A stretch of 64,000 bases of DNA, taken from Nocardia jiangxiensis NBRC 101359 (GTDB lineage: Bacteria; Actinomycetota; Actinomycetes; Mycobacteriales; Mycobacteriaceae). Position 1 is the stretch's first letter, and each line of letters opens with the position of its first letter. The notes under the pieces were generated by a model that was not told where the DNA came from, did no database searches, and saw only the letters and a program-made list of their open reading frames with translations. Shown piece by piece: positions 26,261-35,137 of the stretch. The DNA lies in NCBI RefSeq assembly GCF_000308615.1, contig NZ_BAGB01000041.1, positions 434,001 to 498,000 of the forward strand, given 5' to 3'. Made by a program: the position numbers and the translations under genes.

Positions 26261-26266
26261 TACACT
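26261..26266 (+). promoter_or_regulatory. -10-like element for the VWA protein, probably leaderless
   Basis: TACACT lies seven bases before the GTG start of the VWA protein, and no Shine-Dalgarno is present, the same arrangement as guaB1. Confidence 0.45.
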
Positions 26267-26273
26267 GAGCGTC

Positions 26274-27941
26274 GTGGGTACACATCGCAGCATCGGCGGA
26301 TCGCGTGGCATCAGCAAAGGTTTGGTTATTTCCGTGGTAGCCGTGTTGTTACTCGTAGTGGCCGTCATCGGCTGGTTCTGGCTCGGCCGGCACTCCGCCG
26401 ACCAGAATCGCAACGCCGCCGCCGAATGCGTCGAAGGCCCCGCAACCCTGGCAGTCACCGTCGATCCGGCCGTATCCGGGCCGGTCCGGGCCGCTGCGGA
26501 CCGATTCAACGCCACCAAACCCCACGTGCGCGACCACTGCGTCACCATCGCGGTGAACACCCAATCCTCCGCGGCCATGGTCACGGGCTTCACCGCCAAG
26601 TCCTGGGACACCAAACTCGGCGCACCCCCCGCCCTGTGGATTCCGGACTCCTCGCGCTCGGTGCAATCCATGCGCATTCCGGGTGTGATCGAGGGCACTC
26701 CCGAACCCGTCGCGGTCAGCCCGATCGTGCTGGCCGTACCGGAGCAGCTGCGCCAGGCGCTCACCACCGCCAAGACCGCGTGGTCCGATCTGCCCACACT
26801 GCAGCAGGGCCCGATGAGCAAACTCGGGCTCGGCAGCTGGGGCGGGCTGCGGATGGCCCTGCCGAGCGGAGACGGCGCTCTCGCCGCGGCCACCTCCGTC
26901 GGCGCCGCGGTATCGGGCTCGGATCCGCTCACCGACGATTCCGCGCATTCCGGGCAGGTGATCTCGGCGATCTCCCGCCTGGCCCAGGACGCACCGCAGT
27001 CCGCCGATGCGGCCAGCGCGATGAACACCATCGCGACCTCCGCCGGCAACGTCTCCGCCGCGCCCATCCACGCCGTTGCGGTTACCGAGCAGCAACTCAA
27101 AGCCAATGGGGGCCTTGCCGAATACCGTCCCGCCGGGGCCGCACCGGTCGCCGACTTTCCGGCCGCACTCCTGACCGGTTCGTGGGTGGATCAGACTCAG
27201 CAGGTGGTCGCCGGAATGTTCGCCGACTATCTGCGCGCCCCGGCACAGCAGCCGCTGTTCACCGCCGCCGGATTCGGCGCCGCCCCACCGCAGCCCGCGC
27301 AGGTTCCGGCCAAATCCGTACTGGACCAGGTTCATTCGGTCCTGGCCAACCCGGTGCTCGGCGTGCAGTCCACGGTGCTGATCGACACCTCCGCGGCGAT
27401 GGCCGCCAACGACGGCTCGATGACGCGGCTGAACAACACCATCGGAGCCGTCGAGTCCACCCTGGACACCATGCCCGCCGACTTCGGCGTGGGCGTGTGG
27501 ACCTACGCCGGTGAGACCGGCGGCAATCCCTACCGGATCGTCTCCAAGACCGGGCCGCTGACCGACCAGCATCGTTCCGAACTGGCTCAGGCACTGGGCA
27601 ATATCTCGGTCACCAGTGCCCAGTCGGACCACACCTACCCGGCGCTGGAGGCGGCCTACAAGAGCGCGGTGAGCGGATACGCCTCGGGCCGAACCAATTC
27701 CGTCCTGCTGATCACCGGCGGCCCGAACGACAACTCCTCGGTCACCGGCCAGCAGCTGATCTCCGACCTCACCGCCGACACCGCCCACCACGTCCGCGTC
27801 GACGTCATCGTCATCGGCGGCCAGGGCGCGACGACCCTGCAAACCCTCGCCCAGAAGACCGGCGGCACCTACACGAAGGTCACCACCTCCGACGACCTGT
27901 CCTTCGGCACCGCGGTCAACAAGGCCCTCACCACCCCCTGA
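26274..27941 (+). CDS. Membrane-anchored substrate-binding/VWA domain protein
   Basis: A 555-residue protein with a single N-terminal membrane helix (about residues 17-38) and an extracytoplasmic part. The first two thirds (about 50-345) resemble an extracellular solute-binding domain (SBP_bac_11 type). The last third is a von Willebrand factor A domain (about 365-555) in which the MIDAS appears degenerate: VLIDTSAAM has DxSxx-like spacing with Thr (DTSAA). Actinobacteria have many such proteins of unknown role at the cell envelope. The GTG start sits just before the basic stretch and the helix, and has the leaderless-type -10 element seven bases upstream. Confidence 0.85.
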   Translation: MGTHRSIGGSRGISKGLVISVVAVLLLVVAVIGWFWLGRHSADQNRNAAAECVEGPATLAVTVDPAVSGPVRAAADRFNATKPHVRDHCVTIAVNTQSSAAMVTGFTAKSWDTKLGAPPALWIPDSSRSVQSMRIPGVIEGTPEPVAVSPIVLAVPEQLRQALTTAKTAWSDLPTLQQGPMSKLGLGSWGGLRMALPSGDGALAAATSVGAAVSGSDPLTDDSAHSGQVISAISRLAQDAPQSADAASAMNTIATSAGNVSAAPIHAVAVTEQQLKANGGLAEYRPAGAAPVADFPAALLTGSWVDQTQQVVAGMFADYLRAPAQQPLFTAAGFGAAPPQPAQVPAKSVLDQVHSVLANPVLGVQSTVLIDTSAAMAANDGSMTRLNNTIGAVESTLDTMPADFGVGVWTYAGETGGNPYRIVSKTGPLTDQHRSELAQALGNISVTSAQSDHTYPALEAAYKSAVSGYASGRTNSVLLITGGPNDNSSVTGQQLISDLTADTAHHVRVDVIVIGGQGATTLQTLAQKTGGTYTKVTTSDDLSFGTAVNKALTTP

Positions 27942-28011
27942 CCATCGATGTGTCGTCGCCGGTGACCACCGCCCCGGGCACATCCGCCGACGAGACGTCG
28001 GGCCAGGCGGG

Positions 28012-29118
28012 TCAGGGTGCGGCTCCGGACAACGCGTGCGTGCGATAGAAGTCGAGATGTGCGCGGGCCGCGGCATCCCAGGTGTGCGCGGCCGCGAGCG
28101 CGAACCCCGTTGCGGCGCGGGCCGAATCGGCGACCAGGGCCTCGGCCAGTCGATCCGCGAGGTCGGCGACGTCCACGGCATAGCCGACGGTGTCGCCGAA
28201 CACTTCCCGAAGCACCGGTAGATCACGTGCCACCACGGGACGGCGAGCGGCGAGCGCCTCCATCGCGGCCAGGCCGAATCCCTCCTGCACGGACGGGAAG
28301 GCGAAGACGTCGCAGGCAGCGACCAGCGCGGGCAGATCGTCGTCGGCGACGGAACCAAGTACTACCGGTTCGATCCCGAATTCGGCACGGCGGCGGTCGA
28401 ATTCCGCGCGATAGTCGCGGTAGTCGAACAGGGTCTCGCCACCGGCGAAGACCAGGGCCAGGTCCGGGCGACGCCGACGCAGCAGCCGATATGCCTCGAG
28501 CAGATCGATACTGCCCTTGCGTGGTTCGATCCCGCCGACGGCGAGAACGTAGGGCCCCAGGCGATCTCGCCACCGCTGCCGGGCCGCGGTGGCCCGCGGC
28601 GTCGACGCGGCGGCCGCGGCGAACCGGTCGGCCCGCACCCCGTTCGCAATCACCGTCGGCTCGAATCCCCACCCGGCCCGCACCTCGTCCGCGACCGCCC
28701 GCGATACGCAGATCCGCGCGTACGGTGTGACGATCGCCCGCTCGTGACACTGCGCCAGCACCGGAGTGGTGAAGTGATCGAGATGGTGGATCGTGCGCAC
28801 GCATCGGCCGACCGCGTTCGCACTGATGCAGTCCTGCGCGTGCACCACGTCGTATTCGGCGGCGGAGAAATTGTCCCGCAGCGCCTCGATGGAGCGGACG
28901 ATCCGGTCTTCGACCTGCTCACCCGGCACCTCCGGGAACGGCACCAGCCGCAGTCGCACCCGGTCGTCCACCGCGCGGAAGAACCCCTGGTCACCACCGC
29001 GCGCCAGCGACCAGACCGTCACCTCCACACCGAGATCGGTCAGCGCCTCGGCCAGGTTCAGGGTGTGCACCACACCACCGCGCGGTTTGGTGGAATAGGT
29101 CAGCAGGGCCACTCGCAC
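28012..29118 (-). CDS. MSMEG_0565-family glycosyltransferase of a Nit1C cluster
   Basis: A 368-residue GT4-type glycosyltransferase with a GT-B fold. The acceptor-binding N-terminal lobe begins LLTYSTKPRGGVVHTLNLAE (about residues 5-24); the donor site includes VGGIEPRKGS (about 193-202) and the E-x7-E motif PSVQEGFGLAAMEAL (about 285-299). It matches the MSMEG_0565 family, found almost only with nitrogen-starvation Nit1C clusters. The sugar and acceptor are unknown. It is the last gene of the operon, 29 bp after the second nitrilase homologue, with GGAGGAGG before a GTG start. Confidence 0.88.
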   Translation of the reverse strand: MRVALLTYSTKPRGGVVHTLNLAEALTDLGVEVTVWSLARGGDQGFFRAVDDRVRLRLVPFPEVPGEQVEDRIVRSIEALRDNFSAAEYDVVHAQDCISANAVGRCVRTIHHLDHFTTPVLAQCHERAIVTPYARICVSRAVADEVRAGWGFEPTVIANGVRADRFAAAAASTPRATAARQRWRDRLGPYVLAVGGIEPRKGSIDLLEAYRLLRRRRPDLALVFAGGETLFDYRDYRAEFDRRRAEFGIEPVVLGSVADDDLPALVAACDVFAFPSVQEGFGLAAMEALAARRPVVARDLPVLREVFGDTVGYAVDVADLADRLAEALVADSARAATGFALAAAHTWDAAARAHLDFYRTHALSGAAP

Positions 29119-29147
29119 GGCATGCCTCCTCCTGGCTCAGCGGTGAA

Positions 29148-29996
29148 TCACCTGGTGCGAGAGGGTGATTCGAGCAGATACGTATCGGTCCGGCGCTCGG
29201 CGAGGTGGTCGAGAACCCGGCGCGCCCGGACTATCTCGGCCTCGACGTCGACAGTCGCCACGGCCAGCCCGCCCTTGGATCTGGTGGTGGCGAGAATGTC
29301 GCCGCCCGGACCGACCACCTTCGCCTGGCCGAGGAACCGCAGCTCGCCCTGCACCCCGGTCTGATTCGAGGACACCACGAAGACCTGGTTCTCGGCGGCT
29401 CGTGCGCAGTCGTACAGGTCGAACAGCCGGGACTGACGGTCCGCGGGCAGCCGCGCCGAGCGATCGGTGACGCTGGCGGGCCAGGCCGACAGCGCCGCGA
29501 TGACGGTCGCGCCGTCGAGGGCGAGGGACCGCGCCGACTCCGGAAAGGTCTTGTCGTAGTCGATCAACATCCCGAGCCGACCGACCGGGGTGTCGAACGC
29601 GCCGAAGACGTCCCCCGCCGCATACGCCAGATGCTCCCCGGCGGGCTGATGAACCTTGCGGTGGGTGCCCAGGACTCCGTCCCCGGACAGACAGACCGCG
29701 GTGTTGTACCGCAGGTCACCGGCCGCTTCGGCATATCCGACGCATACCGTCACCGGACCGGCCGCCGCGATCAGGGCGGCGATCTGCGGACTGTTCGGAT
29801 CGAGTGCCGGGGGCAGGTCGTCCAGCGCCGGACTGCGCAGGTCGCCGAGGTATCCGCCGAGCGCCGCGTCCGGGAACACCAGCAGGTCGACGCCGTCGCG
29901 CACGGCGGCCTCGATCAGCCCCAGCGCCTTGTCCAGCCCGCGTTCCAGATCGCGGCCGAAGTGGCCCGCGACCGCGCCCAGTGTCACCATCGTCAT
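29148..29996 (-). CDS. Nitrilase-fold protein with lost catalytic residues (probable pseudoenzyme)
   Basis: A 282-residue carbon-nitrogen hydrolase homologue, closely related to the nitrilase encoded five genes upstream in the same operon. The nitrilase triad is Glu-Lys-Cys. Here Lys114 is kept (THRKVHQP), but the Glu is Asp43 (VFPDAALGGYL) and the nucleophile Cys is Asp146 (GMLIDYDKTFPE, codon GAC at 29559-29561). Fold-defining segments and length are otherwise intact, and codon use is normal, so this looks like a maintained non-hydrolytic paralogue rather than a decaying gene. Two ATGs are close; 29996 has GAGGAG seven bases upstream. A ligand-binding, scaffolding or partner role is a reasonable inference. 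Confidence 0.85.
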   Translation of the reverse strand: MTMVTLGAVAGHFGRDLERGLDKALGLIEAAVRDGVDLLVFPDAALGGYLGDLRSPALDDLPPALDPNSPQIAALIAAAGPVTVCVGYAEAAGDLRYNTAVCLSGDGVLGTHRKVHQPAGEHLAYAAGDVFGAFDTPVGRLGMLIDYDKTFPESARSLALDGATVIAALSAWPASVTDRSARLPADRQSRLFDLYDCARAAENQVFVVSSNQTGVQGELRFLGQAKVVGPGGDILATTRSKGGLAVATVDVEAEIVRARRVLDHLAERRTDTYLLESPSRTR

Positions 29997-30121
29997 ATCC
30001 GCACTCCTCGTCCGGCAGCGTCGTCCGACCGACTCCCGTCGATCATCCTGCCCCACCATTGCGCTCCGCCGTTCACTCCTCCAGCAGCGTCGACGGCCCG
30101 GCGGTCGATCATCCGGCCGGG

Positions 30122-31567
30122 TCAGGCCGCACCGAGACCGGTCACGCCGGAGTCGAGTGCCACCGTGATCGTTCCGTCCGGCCAGCGGAACCGGACGCCC
30201 GGTTCCGCGGTCAGCCGTCCGCACGGCGCGGCGGCGAGCGGGGCCGGAATCGTGTGCACGGGTTCGGGATCGGCGACGATCATGGCGAACCCGGGGAAGC
30301 ACCCGAGCCACGCGCCCATCGAGGCCCCGGCGGGCCGCGGGATCGCCGCGATGTCGAGTTCGGCCCCGGTGCCGGAGGCCTCGGCGAGCATGCCCAGTGT
30401 TCCGGCCAGGCCCGCCATGCTGACATCCTTCGCCGCCGCCGGACGCAGCCGCCCGATCACCTCCGCCATACCCCGCAGCTCGCCGCCGCCGCGCCGACTC
30501 GTACTGTCCCACTGCCGATCTCGGTATCCCGGCCGCCACTCACCGCCGAGGTCGGCGATCAGCGAGACCCGGTCCCCGACTTTTCCGCCGCCCGCCCGCA
30601 CCGGCGCAGGCGTCGTCCCGAGCGCGGTGACCGCCAACGCCGCCGGTACGCCGAGTTGGGTATGCCCGCCCAGGACCGGCACGTCCCAGGCGTCGGCGGC
30701 CCTGGCCAGACCGCGCACGATCCGGTCCAGGTGCCCCGCGGTGGGTGCGGCCACCGCATCGAGCAGACCGACCGGGCGCGCACCCATGGCCGTGAGGTCG
30801 TTGACGTTCACCAGCACCGAACACCAACCCGCCCACTCCGGATCGCGTTCGACCATCGACGGCAGAATCGCATCGCACGCCGCGATCACGTCCGTCCCCG
30901 GCACCGGGGCGCCGTCGTCACCCCGGAAACCCTTGGGGCCCAGTCCATCCGGGTGCCGCAGCAGCGGTGTGAGCAGCGTCCCCAGCGGGGCCTTGGTGGC
31001 CTCGACCGCTCGCCGCACGAGCCCCACCGGCCACCGCATGCGGCGATGCGCGCGGCCGCCGACGACCGGCCCGGGACCGGTTTCGTCCCAACCCAGATGC
31101 CGGAACAGGGCCACGTGACGGTCCTGCACGGTGGCATCGAAACGCAGCGCACCGGCCGATTCGACGTGCGCGCACGCCGCACGCACCAGTGCCGCACCGA
31201 TTCCCCGGGCGTGCCGGGTGTCCACGACCGCGAGCCTGCTCCCCGACCACCAGCCGATATCCGCTCCGGTGGCCGGGTCGCGGTGTGAGACCAGCCGGAC
31301 TCCGCCGAGCACCACACCGTCCGGTGCCACCGCGACGAGGGTGATCGTCTGTGGGTCGGCATCGAACTCGTCGAGATCCGATCGCGGGAAAAGCCGCTGC
31401 CGCTCGACGAATTCGCGGTGACGCAGACGCAGATGGTCCCGCCGGGTGCGTGCGTCCGCCACGGTGACGAGGAATTCGGGTCGCCGGGCGGGCGGCTCCC
31501 CCGCCAGGATCGACAGAGCCGCAGTGGGCGCTGCCGAGACAGCCGAATACGAAGTGCCGTCGAGCAT
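30122..31567 (-). CDS. MSMEG_0567-family fused GNAT / AIR-synthase-like protein
   Basis: A 481-residue fusion. The N-terminal part (about residues 30-180) is a GNAT acetyltransferase with DTRHARGIGAALVRAA, the acetyl-CoA loop. The C-terminal part (about 215-481) resembles AIR synthase/PurM with VLVNVNDLTAMGARPVGLLD and the VLGGHTQLG and AAKDVSMAGLAGTLGML segments. In cyanobacterial and proteobacterial Nit1C clusters these are separate genes (Sll0786 and Sll0787; NitE and NitF), whereas the actinobacterial MSMEG_0567 family joins them. Substrates are unknown. It begins one base after the radical SAM stop with a GGGAG ribosome site inside that gene, so it is tightly coupled. Confidence 0.9.
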   Translation of the reverse strand: MLDGTSYSAVSAAPTAALSILAGEPPARRPEFLVTVADARTRRDHLRLRHREFVERQRLFPRSDLDEFDADPQTITLVAVAPDGVVLGGVRLVSHRDPATGADIGWWSGSRLAVVDTRHARGIGAALVRAACAHVESAGALRFDATVQDRHVALFRHLGWDETGPGPVVGGRAHRRMRWPVGLVRRAVEATKAPLGTLLTPLLRHPDGLGPKGFRGDDGAPVPGTDVIAACDAILPSMVERDPEWAGWCSVLVNVNDLTAMGARPVGLLDAVAAPTAGHLDRIVRGLARAADAWDVPVLGGHTQLGVPAALAVTALGTTPAPVRAGGGKVGDRVSLIADLGGEWRPGYRDRQWDSTSRRGGGELRGMAEVIGRLRPAAAKDVSMAGLAGTLGMLAEASGTGAELDIAAIPRPAGASMGAWLGCFPGFAMIVADPEPVHTIPAPLAAAPCGRLTAEPGVRFRWPDGTITVALDSGVTGLGAA

Positions 31568-31568
31568 G

Positions 31569-32627
31569 TCAGGCTCCCATCACCTGAAGCAGGCTGCACG
31601 CTCCGCAGGCCGCGCAGCCCGCCTGCTGTGCGGATCCACGCATTCCGATGCGCAGCAGGTGATCCGCCACCGCGCGGGTCACCCGTTCCAGCACCGCCGG
31701 ATCCGGCGCCGTCGCCCGGTCGACGTCGACGGCCAGGGTGCCCGCGTGCGGACGGAAGGGCACCACGAACGGATACACCCCCGAGTCCGCCAATTTGATT
31801 GCCCCGGAGATCAATTCGTCCGGATCCTCACCGAGGCCGACCAGCAGATAGGTCGACACCCGGTTGCGTCCGAACACCCGGACCGCCTCGCTCCAGGCCC
31901 GGCGGTACTCGGCCAGTGGCACGGTCGCCTTGCCCGGCATCCACCGCCGCCGCACCGCGTCGTCGAGCGACTCGACATGGATACCGATGGCATCGGCCCC
32001 CGCAGCGCGCAGGTCGGTCAGGACCGACAGATCCGCGGGCGGCTCGCACTGCACCTGAATCGGCAGATCCGGAACCGCCGCCCGCACCGCGCGCACGCAT
32101 CGGGCCAGATGACGCGCCCCGCGATCCGGACCCGCCGAAGTGCCGGTCGTCATGACCATCTGGGTCACGCCGTCCAGATCGACTGCGGCACGGGCGACTT
32201 CGGCGAGTTCAACGGGTTGCTTGACCGCGGTGGTGGCTCCGGCACGCAGCGATGCCTCGATCGAGCAGAATCGGCAGCGCTGATCCTCCCGGTATCGGAT
32301 GCAGGTCTGCAGCACCGTGGTCGCGAGCACGCTGCGGCCGTGCAGCTTCGCGATCTTCTCGTAGGGCACGCCGGTGGCCGTGGTCCGATCGTAGAACCGC
32401 GGCCGTTCCACGGCGGTAACCTCGACGCCGGTATCGGTGCCGTCGAACAACACCCGGTCTCCGTCGAAGACGTACGGGCTGTCCGGATTTCGCGGCACCG
32501 CGGCGGGCAGACCGTCGATCAGCAGGTGACCGTCGTCGCTCGGCCCGGCGCCTCCGGTGCGGTGCACCGGTGGCGTGCCGCGAATGCCGATGAGCGTCAG
32601 ATCCACTCGGGTCGAGGGGGTGTTCAC
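31569..32627 (-). CDS. MSMEG_0568-family radical SAM protein
   Basis: A 352-residue radical SAM enzyme of the Nit1C cluster. The presumed cluster-binding cysteines are C109, C118 and C121, spaced C-x8-C-x2-C (TCIRYREDQRCRFC) instead of the canonical C-x3-C-x2-C. A second Cys group, C-x2-C-x2-C (GCAACGAC), lies near the C-terminus and may bind an auxiliary cluster. A GIHVESLDD and a LVGLGEDPDE block fit the TIM-barrel core. The reaction is unknown. The GTG start overlaps the flavin oxidoreductase stop by 4 nt (GTGA) and has GGAG eight bases upstream. Confidence 0.9.
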   Translation of the reverse strand: MNTPSTRVDLTLIGIRGTPPVHRTGGAGPSDDGHLLIDGLPAAVPRNPDSPYVFDGDRVLFDGTDTGVEVTAVERPRFYDRTTATGVPYEKIAKLHGRSVLATTVLQTCIRYREDQRCRFCSIEASLRAGATTAVKQPVELAEVARAAVDLDGVTQMVMTTGTSAGPDRGARHLARCVRAVRAAVPDLPIQVQCEPPADLSVLTDLRAAGADAIGIHVESLDDAVRRRWMPGKATVPLAEYRRAWSEAVRVFGRNRVSTYLLVGLGEDPDELISGAIKLADSGVYPFVVPFRPHAGTLAVDVDRATAPDPAVLERVTRAVADHLLRIGMRGSAQQAGCAACGACSLLQVMGA

Positions 32628-33916
32628 AATCGAACTCCGTTCTCGGGCAGGGCATCCGGCACCGTTGCCGAGGACAGCGTGGTGACGACGGACTCGGCTA
32701 CGTGTCGCGCATCCCGGTCGATGCCCAGGAAACGTCCCGAACCCCAGGTGTGCATCCAGGGCAGACCGACGAAGCTCAACCCGGGCACCTCGGTGATGCC
32801 GCGGGTCTGCATCGGACGACCGCCTCCGTCGAATGCGCTCGCCTCGATCCAGCGGTAGTCGGGCCGATACCCGATGGCCCACACGATGCTTCGCACTCCC
32901 GCCGCGGCCAGATCGAGCCCGGTCGGATCCGCGGCGGGAGCCCAGACCGGCTCGTAGCGGGACCGCGGCGGCGCGTCGATCCCGGTGTCCTCGATGTAGC
33001 GATCGATATCCGAGCAGATCGAGTTGTACACCGAATCGGCCCGATCGAGTGCCGCGGTCAGCGAGGGAGCGAATGCCAGCTCGGTGTCCTTGCCGCCGAT
33101 GAGCGTGCCGTACAACGTCATTCCCTCGACGGCGAAGCGGCGCAGATCCACGTCCCGGCCGCCGTCGCGGCCGGTGACGTAGTGGTTGGTCTTCTCCTGT
33201 GCCGCTTTACCGCCCGGATACTGCTGGGCGGGTGTGTCGTACACGCCCATGTCGGCGAGCCAGGTCATGCAGTCGCGGCCACGGTAGCGCCGCGCCACCC
33301 GCGGTGCGCCGCCGACGGCGAGGTGCACCGACCGCCCCGCCAGATGCAGATCCTCGGCGATCTGCGCACCGGACTGCCCGGTGCCGACCACCAGCACGGC
33401 TCCGTCGGGCAACTGCTCCGGATTGCGGTACTGCTCCGAATGCAGCTGCGCGACAGCGGGATCGATCGCTGCGGCGAACGGCGGCAGGATCGGCAGCGGA
33501 TATCCGCCGGTCGCCACGACCACCTGTGCGCAGCGGAGCGACTCGACACCGGACGCCGATTCCAGCGTCAGTTCGAAACCGTCTGCAGTACAACGTAATC
33601 GACTGACCTTGGTATGCGTGCGCAGTGGCGGATCGAAGGTGTCCAGCCATCCGGCCAGCCAATCCACCACCTCGTCCCGGGTCATGAAACCGTCCGGATC
33701 GCCGCCCTCGTAGCCGTAGCCGGGCAGTCGGCAGTGCCAGTTCGGCGTGACGAGTGTGAAATTGTCCCAACGAGTGTCGGCCCAGGCGTGCATGGGCGTC
33801 CCGGATTCGACCACCAGATGCTCGATCCCGGCCCGGCCCAGATACCAGCTGACCGACAGTCCGGCCTGCCCCGCGCCCACCACCACGACCGGAGCGTGAT
33901 TCGCCGCCGTGGTCAT
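32624..33916 (-). CDS. MSMEG_0569-family flavin-dependent oxidoreductase
   Basis: A 430-residue flavoprotein related to flavin-containing monooxygenases. It has an FAD-binding GxGxxG motif VVGAGQAGLSVSWYLGRAG (about residues 11-29), a second NADPH-binding motif VVGTGQSGAQIAEDLHLAG (about 171-189), and VWAIGYRPDYRWI (about 350-362) near the C-terminus. It belongs to the MSMEG_0569 family (Sll0785-like, NitH in the cyanotrophy literature), whose substrate is not established; oxygenation of a nitrogenous intermediate is plausible. Its start overlaps the MSMEG_0570-type gene by 4 nt (ATGA) and its stop overlaps the radical SAM start. Confidence 0.9.
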   Translation of the reverse strand: MTTAANHAPVVVVGAGQAGLSVSWYLGRAGIEHLVVESGTPMHAWADTRWDNFTLVTPNWHCRLPGYGYEGGDPDGFMTRDEVVDWLAGWLDTFDPPLRTHTKVSRLRCTADGFELTLESASGVESLRCAQVVVATGGYPLPILPPFAAAIDPAVAQLHSEQYRNPEQLPDGAVLVVGTGQSGAQIAEDLHLAGRSVHLAVGGAPRVARRYRGRDCMTWLADMGVYDTPAQQYPGGKAAQEKTNHYVTGRDGGRDVDLRRFAVEGMTLYGTLIGGKDTELAFAPSLTAALDRADSVYNSICSDIDRYIEDTGIDAPPRSRYEPVWAPAADPTGLDLAAAGVRSIVWAIGYRPDYRWIEASAFDGGGRPMQTRGITEVPGLSFVGLPWMHTWGSGRFLGIDRDARHVAESVVTTLSSATVPDALPENGVRL

Positions 33917-34218
33917 GACGGCGCCTTCTCGGGCAGCGGCGGTTCCAGTGCCACGATCTCCACCAACGCGTCCGCCGGGAAAGCGCTTGCGGCGAACCGG
34001 ATCTGCTCCGCGGTGGCCCGAGCCGAGGTGCAGGCGAACCCGAACTTCGCCCGCACCCGCTCGGTCGCGTGGTCCAGTGCGGTGACGGACCGGTGCACGA
34101 AGTCGCCGACGGTGTATTGCGTTCCGGCCGTGAGGAAGTCGTGAACGACCAGGCTCGGCGAGTAGTAGCCCACCGGTGCGCCCTCGGGCCACCGGACGGT
34201 GAACGTCATTTCAGGCAT
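33913..34218 (-). CDS. MSMEG_0570-family nitrogen-starvation protein
   Basis: A 101-residue soluble protein that begins MPEMTFTVRWPEG and continues with YYSPSLVVHDFLTAG and VRAKFGFACTSARATAEQI blocks typical of the MSMEG_0570 family. The family occurs only with Nit1C-type clusters and has no known catalytic residues; a structural or binding role is likely. It overlaps the upstream nitrilase gene by 8 nt and the downstream flavoprotein by 4 nt, so all three are translated as a coupled block. Confidence 0.88.
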   Translation of the reverse strand: MPEMTFTVRWPEGAPVGYYSPSLVVHDFLTAGTQYTVGDFVHRSVTALDHATERVRAKFGFACTSARATAEQIRFAASAFPADALVEIVALEPPLPEKAPS

Positions 34219-35107
34219 GCGCGATCTCCCGCCACGCAGCGGCTGCGGTGTCGTCGGCGACCAGCGGTCCGTATACGTCGGGCCGCCGATCCCGCAGGTG
34301 GAACATCCCCGCTCGCATGGCCGTGAACGTGCCTTCCACATCGACCTCGGCGACCGCCAGTCCGCTGTCGAGGGCGGTCGTGGCCAGGACGTTGCCGCCC
34401 GGGTCGACGATCTTGGCATTGCCCACGTATCGCAGCGAACCGAAGCTGCCCGACTGATTCGAGGCCACCCAGAACACCTGATTGTCCAATGCCCGAGCGG
34501 TATCGAACAGATTGAACCGGTAGGTCCACCGGTCGTCCTGCAGATTCTCCGCGGTGGCGGTGCGGGCCGCCGGCCATGCCGACAGACTGGCTATGATCTC
34601 CGCTCCGCCCAGCGCCATCATGCGCGCGGCTTCGGGAAATGCCTTGTCGTAGCAGATCTGCAAGCCGATCCGCCCGACCGGCGTATCGAAGATGCCGTAA
34701 CCGTCACCGGCCGCATAGGACATGTTCTCGCCCAATGGCTGATGCACCTTGCGGTAGCTGCCGTAGATCCGTTCTCCGTCCAGCAGAACCGCCGCGTTGT
34801 ACCGGGTTTCGCCGTCCTCGCCGAGTTCGCAGAAACCGATCGCGACGATCACGTCACCGGCTATTTCGCGGACCCGGGCGAGTTCGGGGCCGTCGAGCCG
34901 GATCGCCGGGGGCAGTGAGCGTGTCGTGGTCTTGACGGTATCGCCGTGATTGCCCAGGCTGGACAGATAGCCGCCGATCGCGGCCTCGGGAAAGACCAGG
35001 AAATCCACACCGCGACGCCTGGCCCGCGTGACGAAATCGGCGATGGTGGCGAAATTCTGTTCCAGATCCCGGGTGAAATTGGCGGCAACCGATCCGATGG
35101 TGACCAT
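34211..35107 (-). CDS. nitC: Nit6803-type nitrilase with intact catalytic triad
   Basis: A 298-residue nitrilase of the Nit1C (Sll0784/Nit6803) type with the full triad Glu41 (VFPEAAIGGYL), Lys120 (SYRKVHQP) and Cys152 (LQICYDKAFPE). It hydrolyses nitriles to carboxylate and ammonia; in cyanotrophic bacteria the Nit1C nitrilase is required for growth on cyanide. A GAGGT sequence precedes the ATG by five bases. It is the second gene of the operon, 30 bp after the Sll0783-like gene. The second nitrilase-fold protein encoded further downstream shares its length and motifs but has lost the catalytic Glu and Cys. Confidence 0.93.
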   Translation of the reverse strand: MVTIGSVAANFTRDLEQNFATIADFVTRARRRGVDFLVFPEAAIGGYLSSLGNHGDTVKTTTRSLPPAIRLDGPELARVREIAGDVIVAIGFCELGEDGETRYNAAVLLDGERIYGSYRKVHQPLGENMSYAAGDGYGIFDTPVGRIGLQICYDKAFPEAARMMALGGAEIIASLSAWPAARTATAENLQDDRWTYRFNLFDTARALDNQVFWVASNQSGSFGSLRYVGNAKIVDPGGNVLATTALDSGLAVAEVDVEGTFTAMRAGMFHLRDRRPDVYGPLVADDTAAAAWREIAHA

Positions 35108-35137
35108 GTTGTACCTCGTTACCGAAGAAATGCGGGA

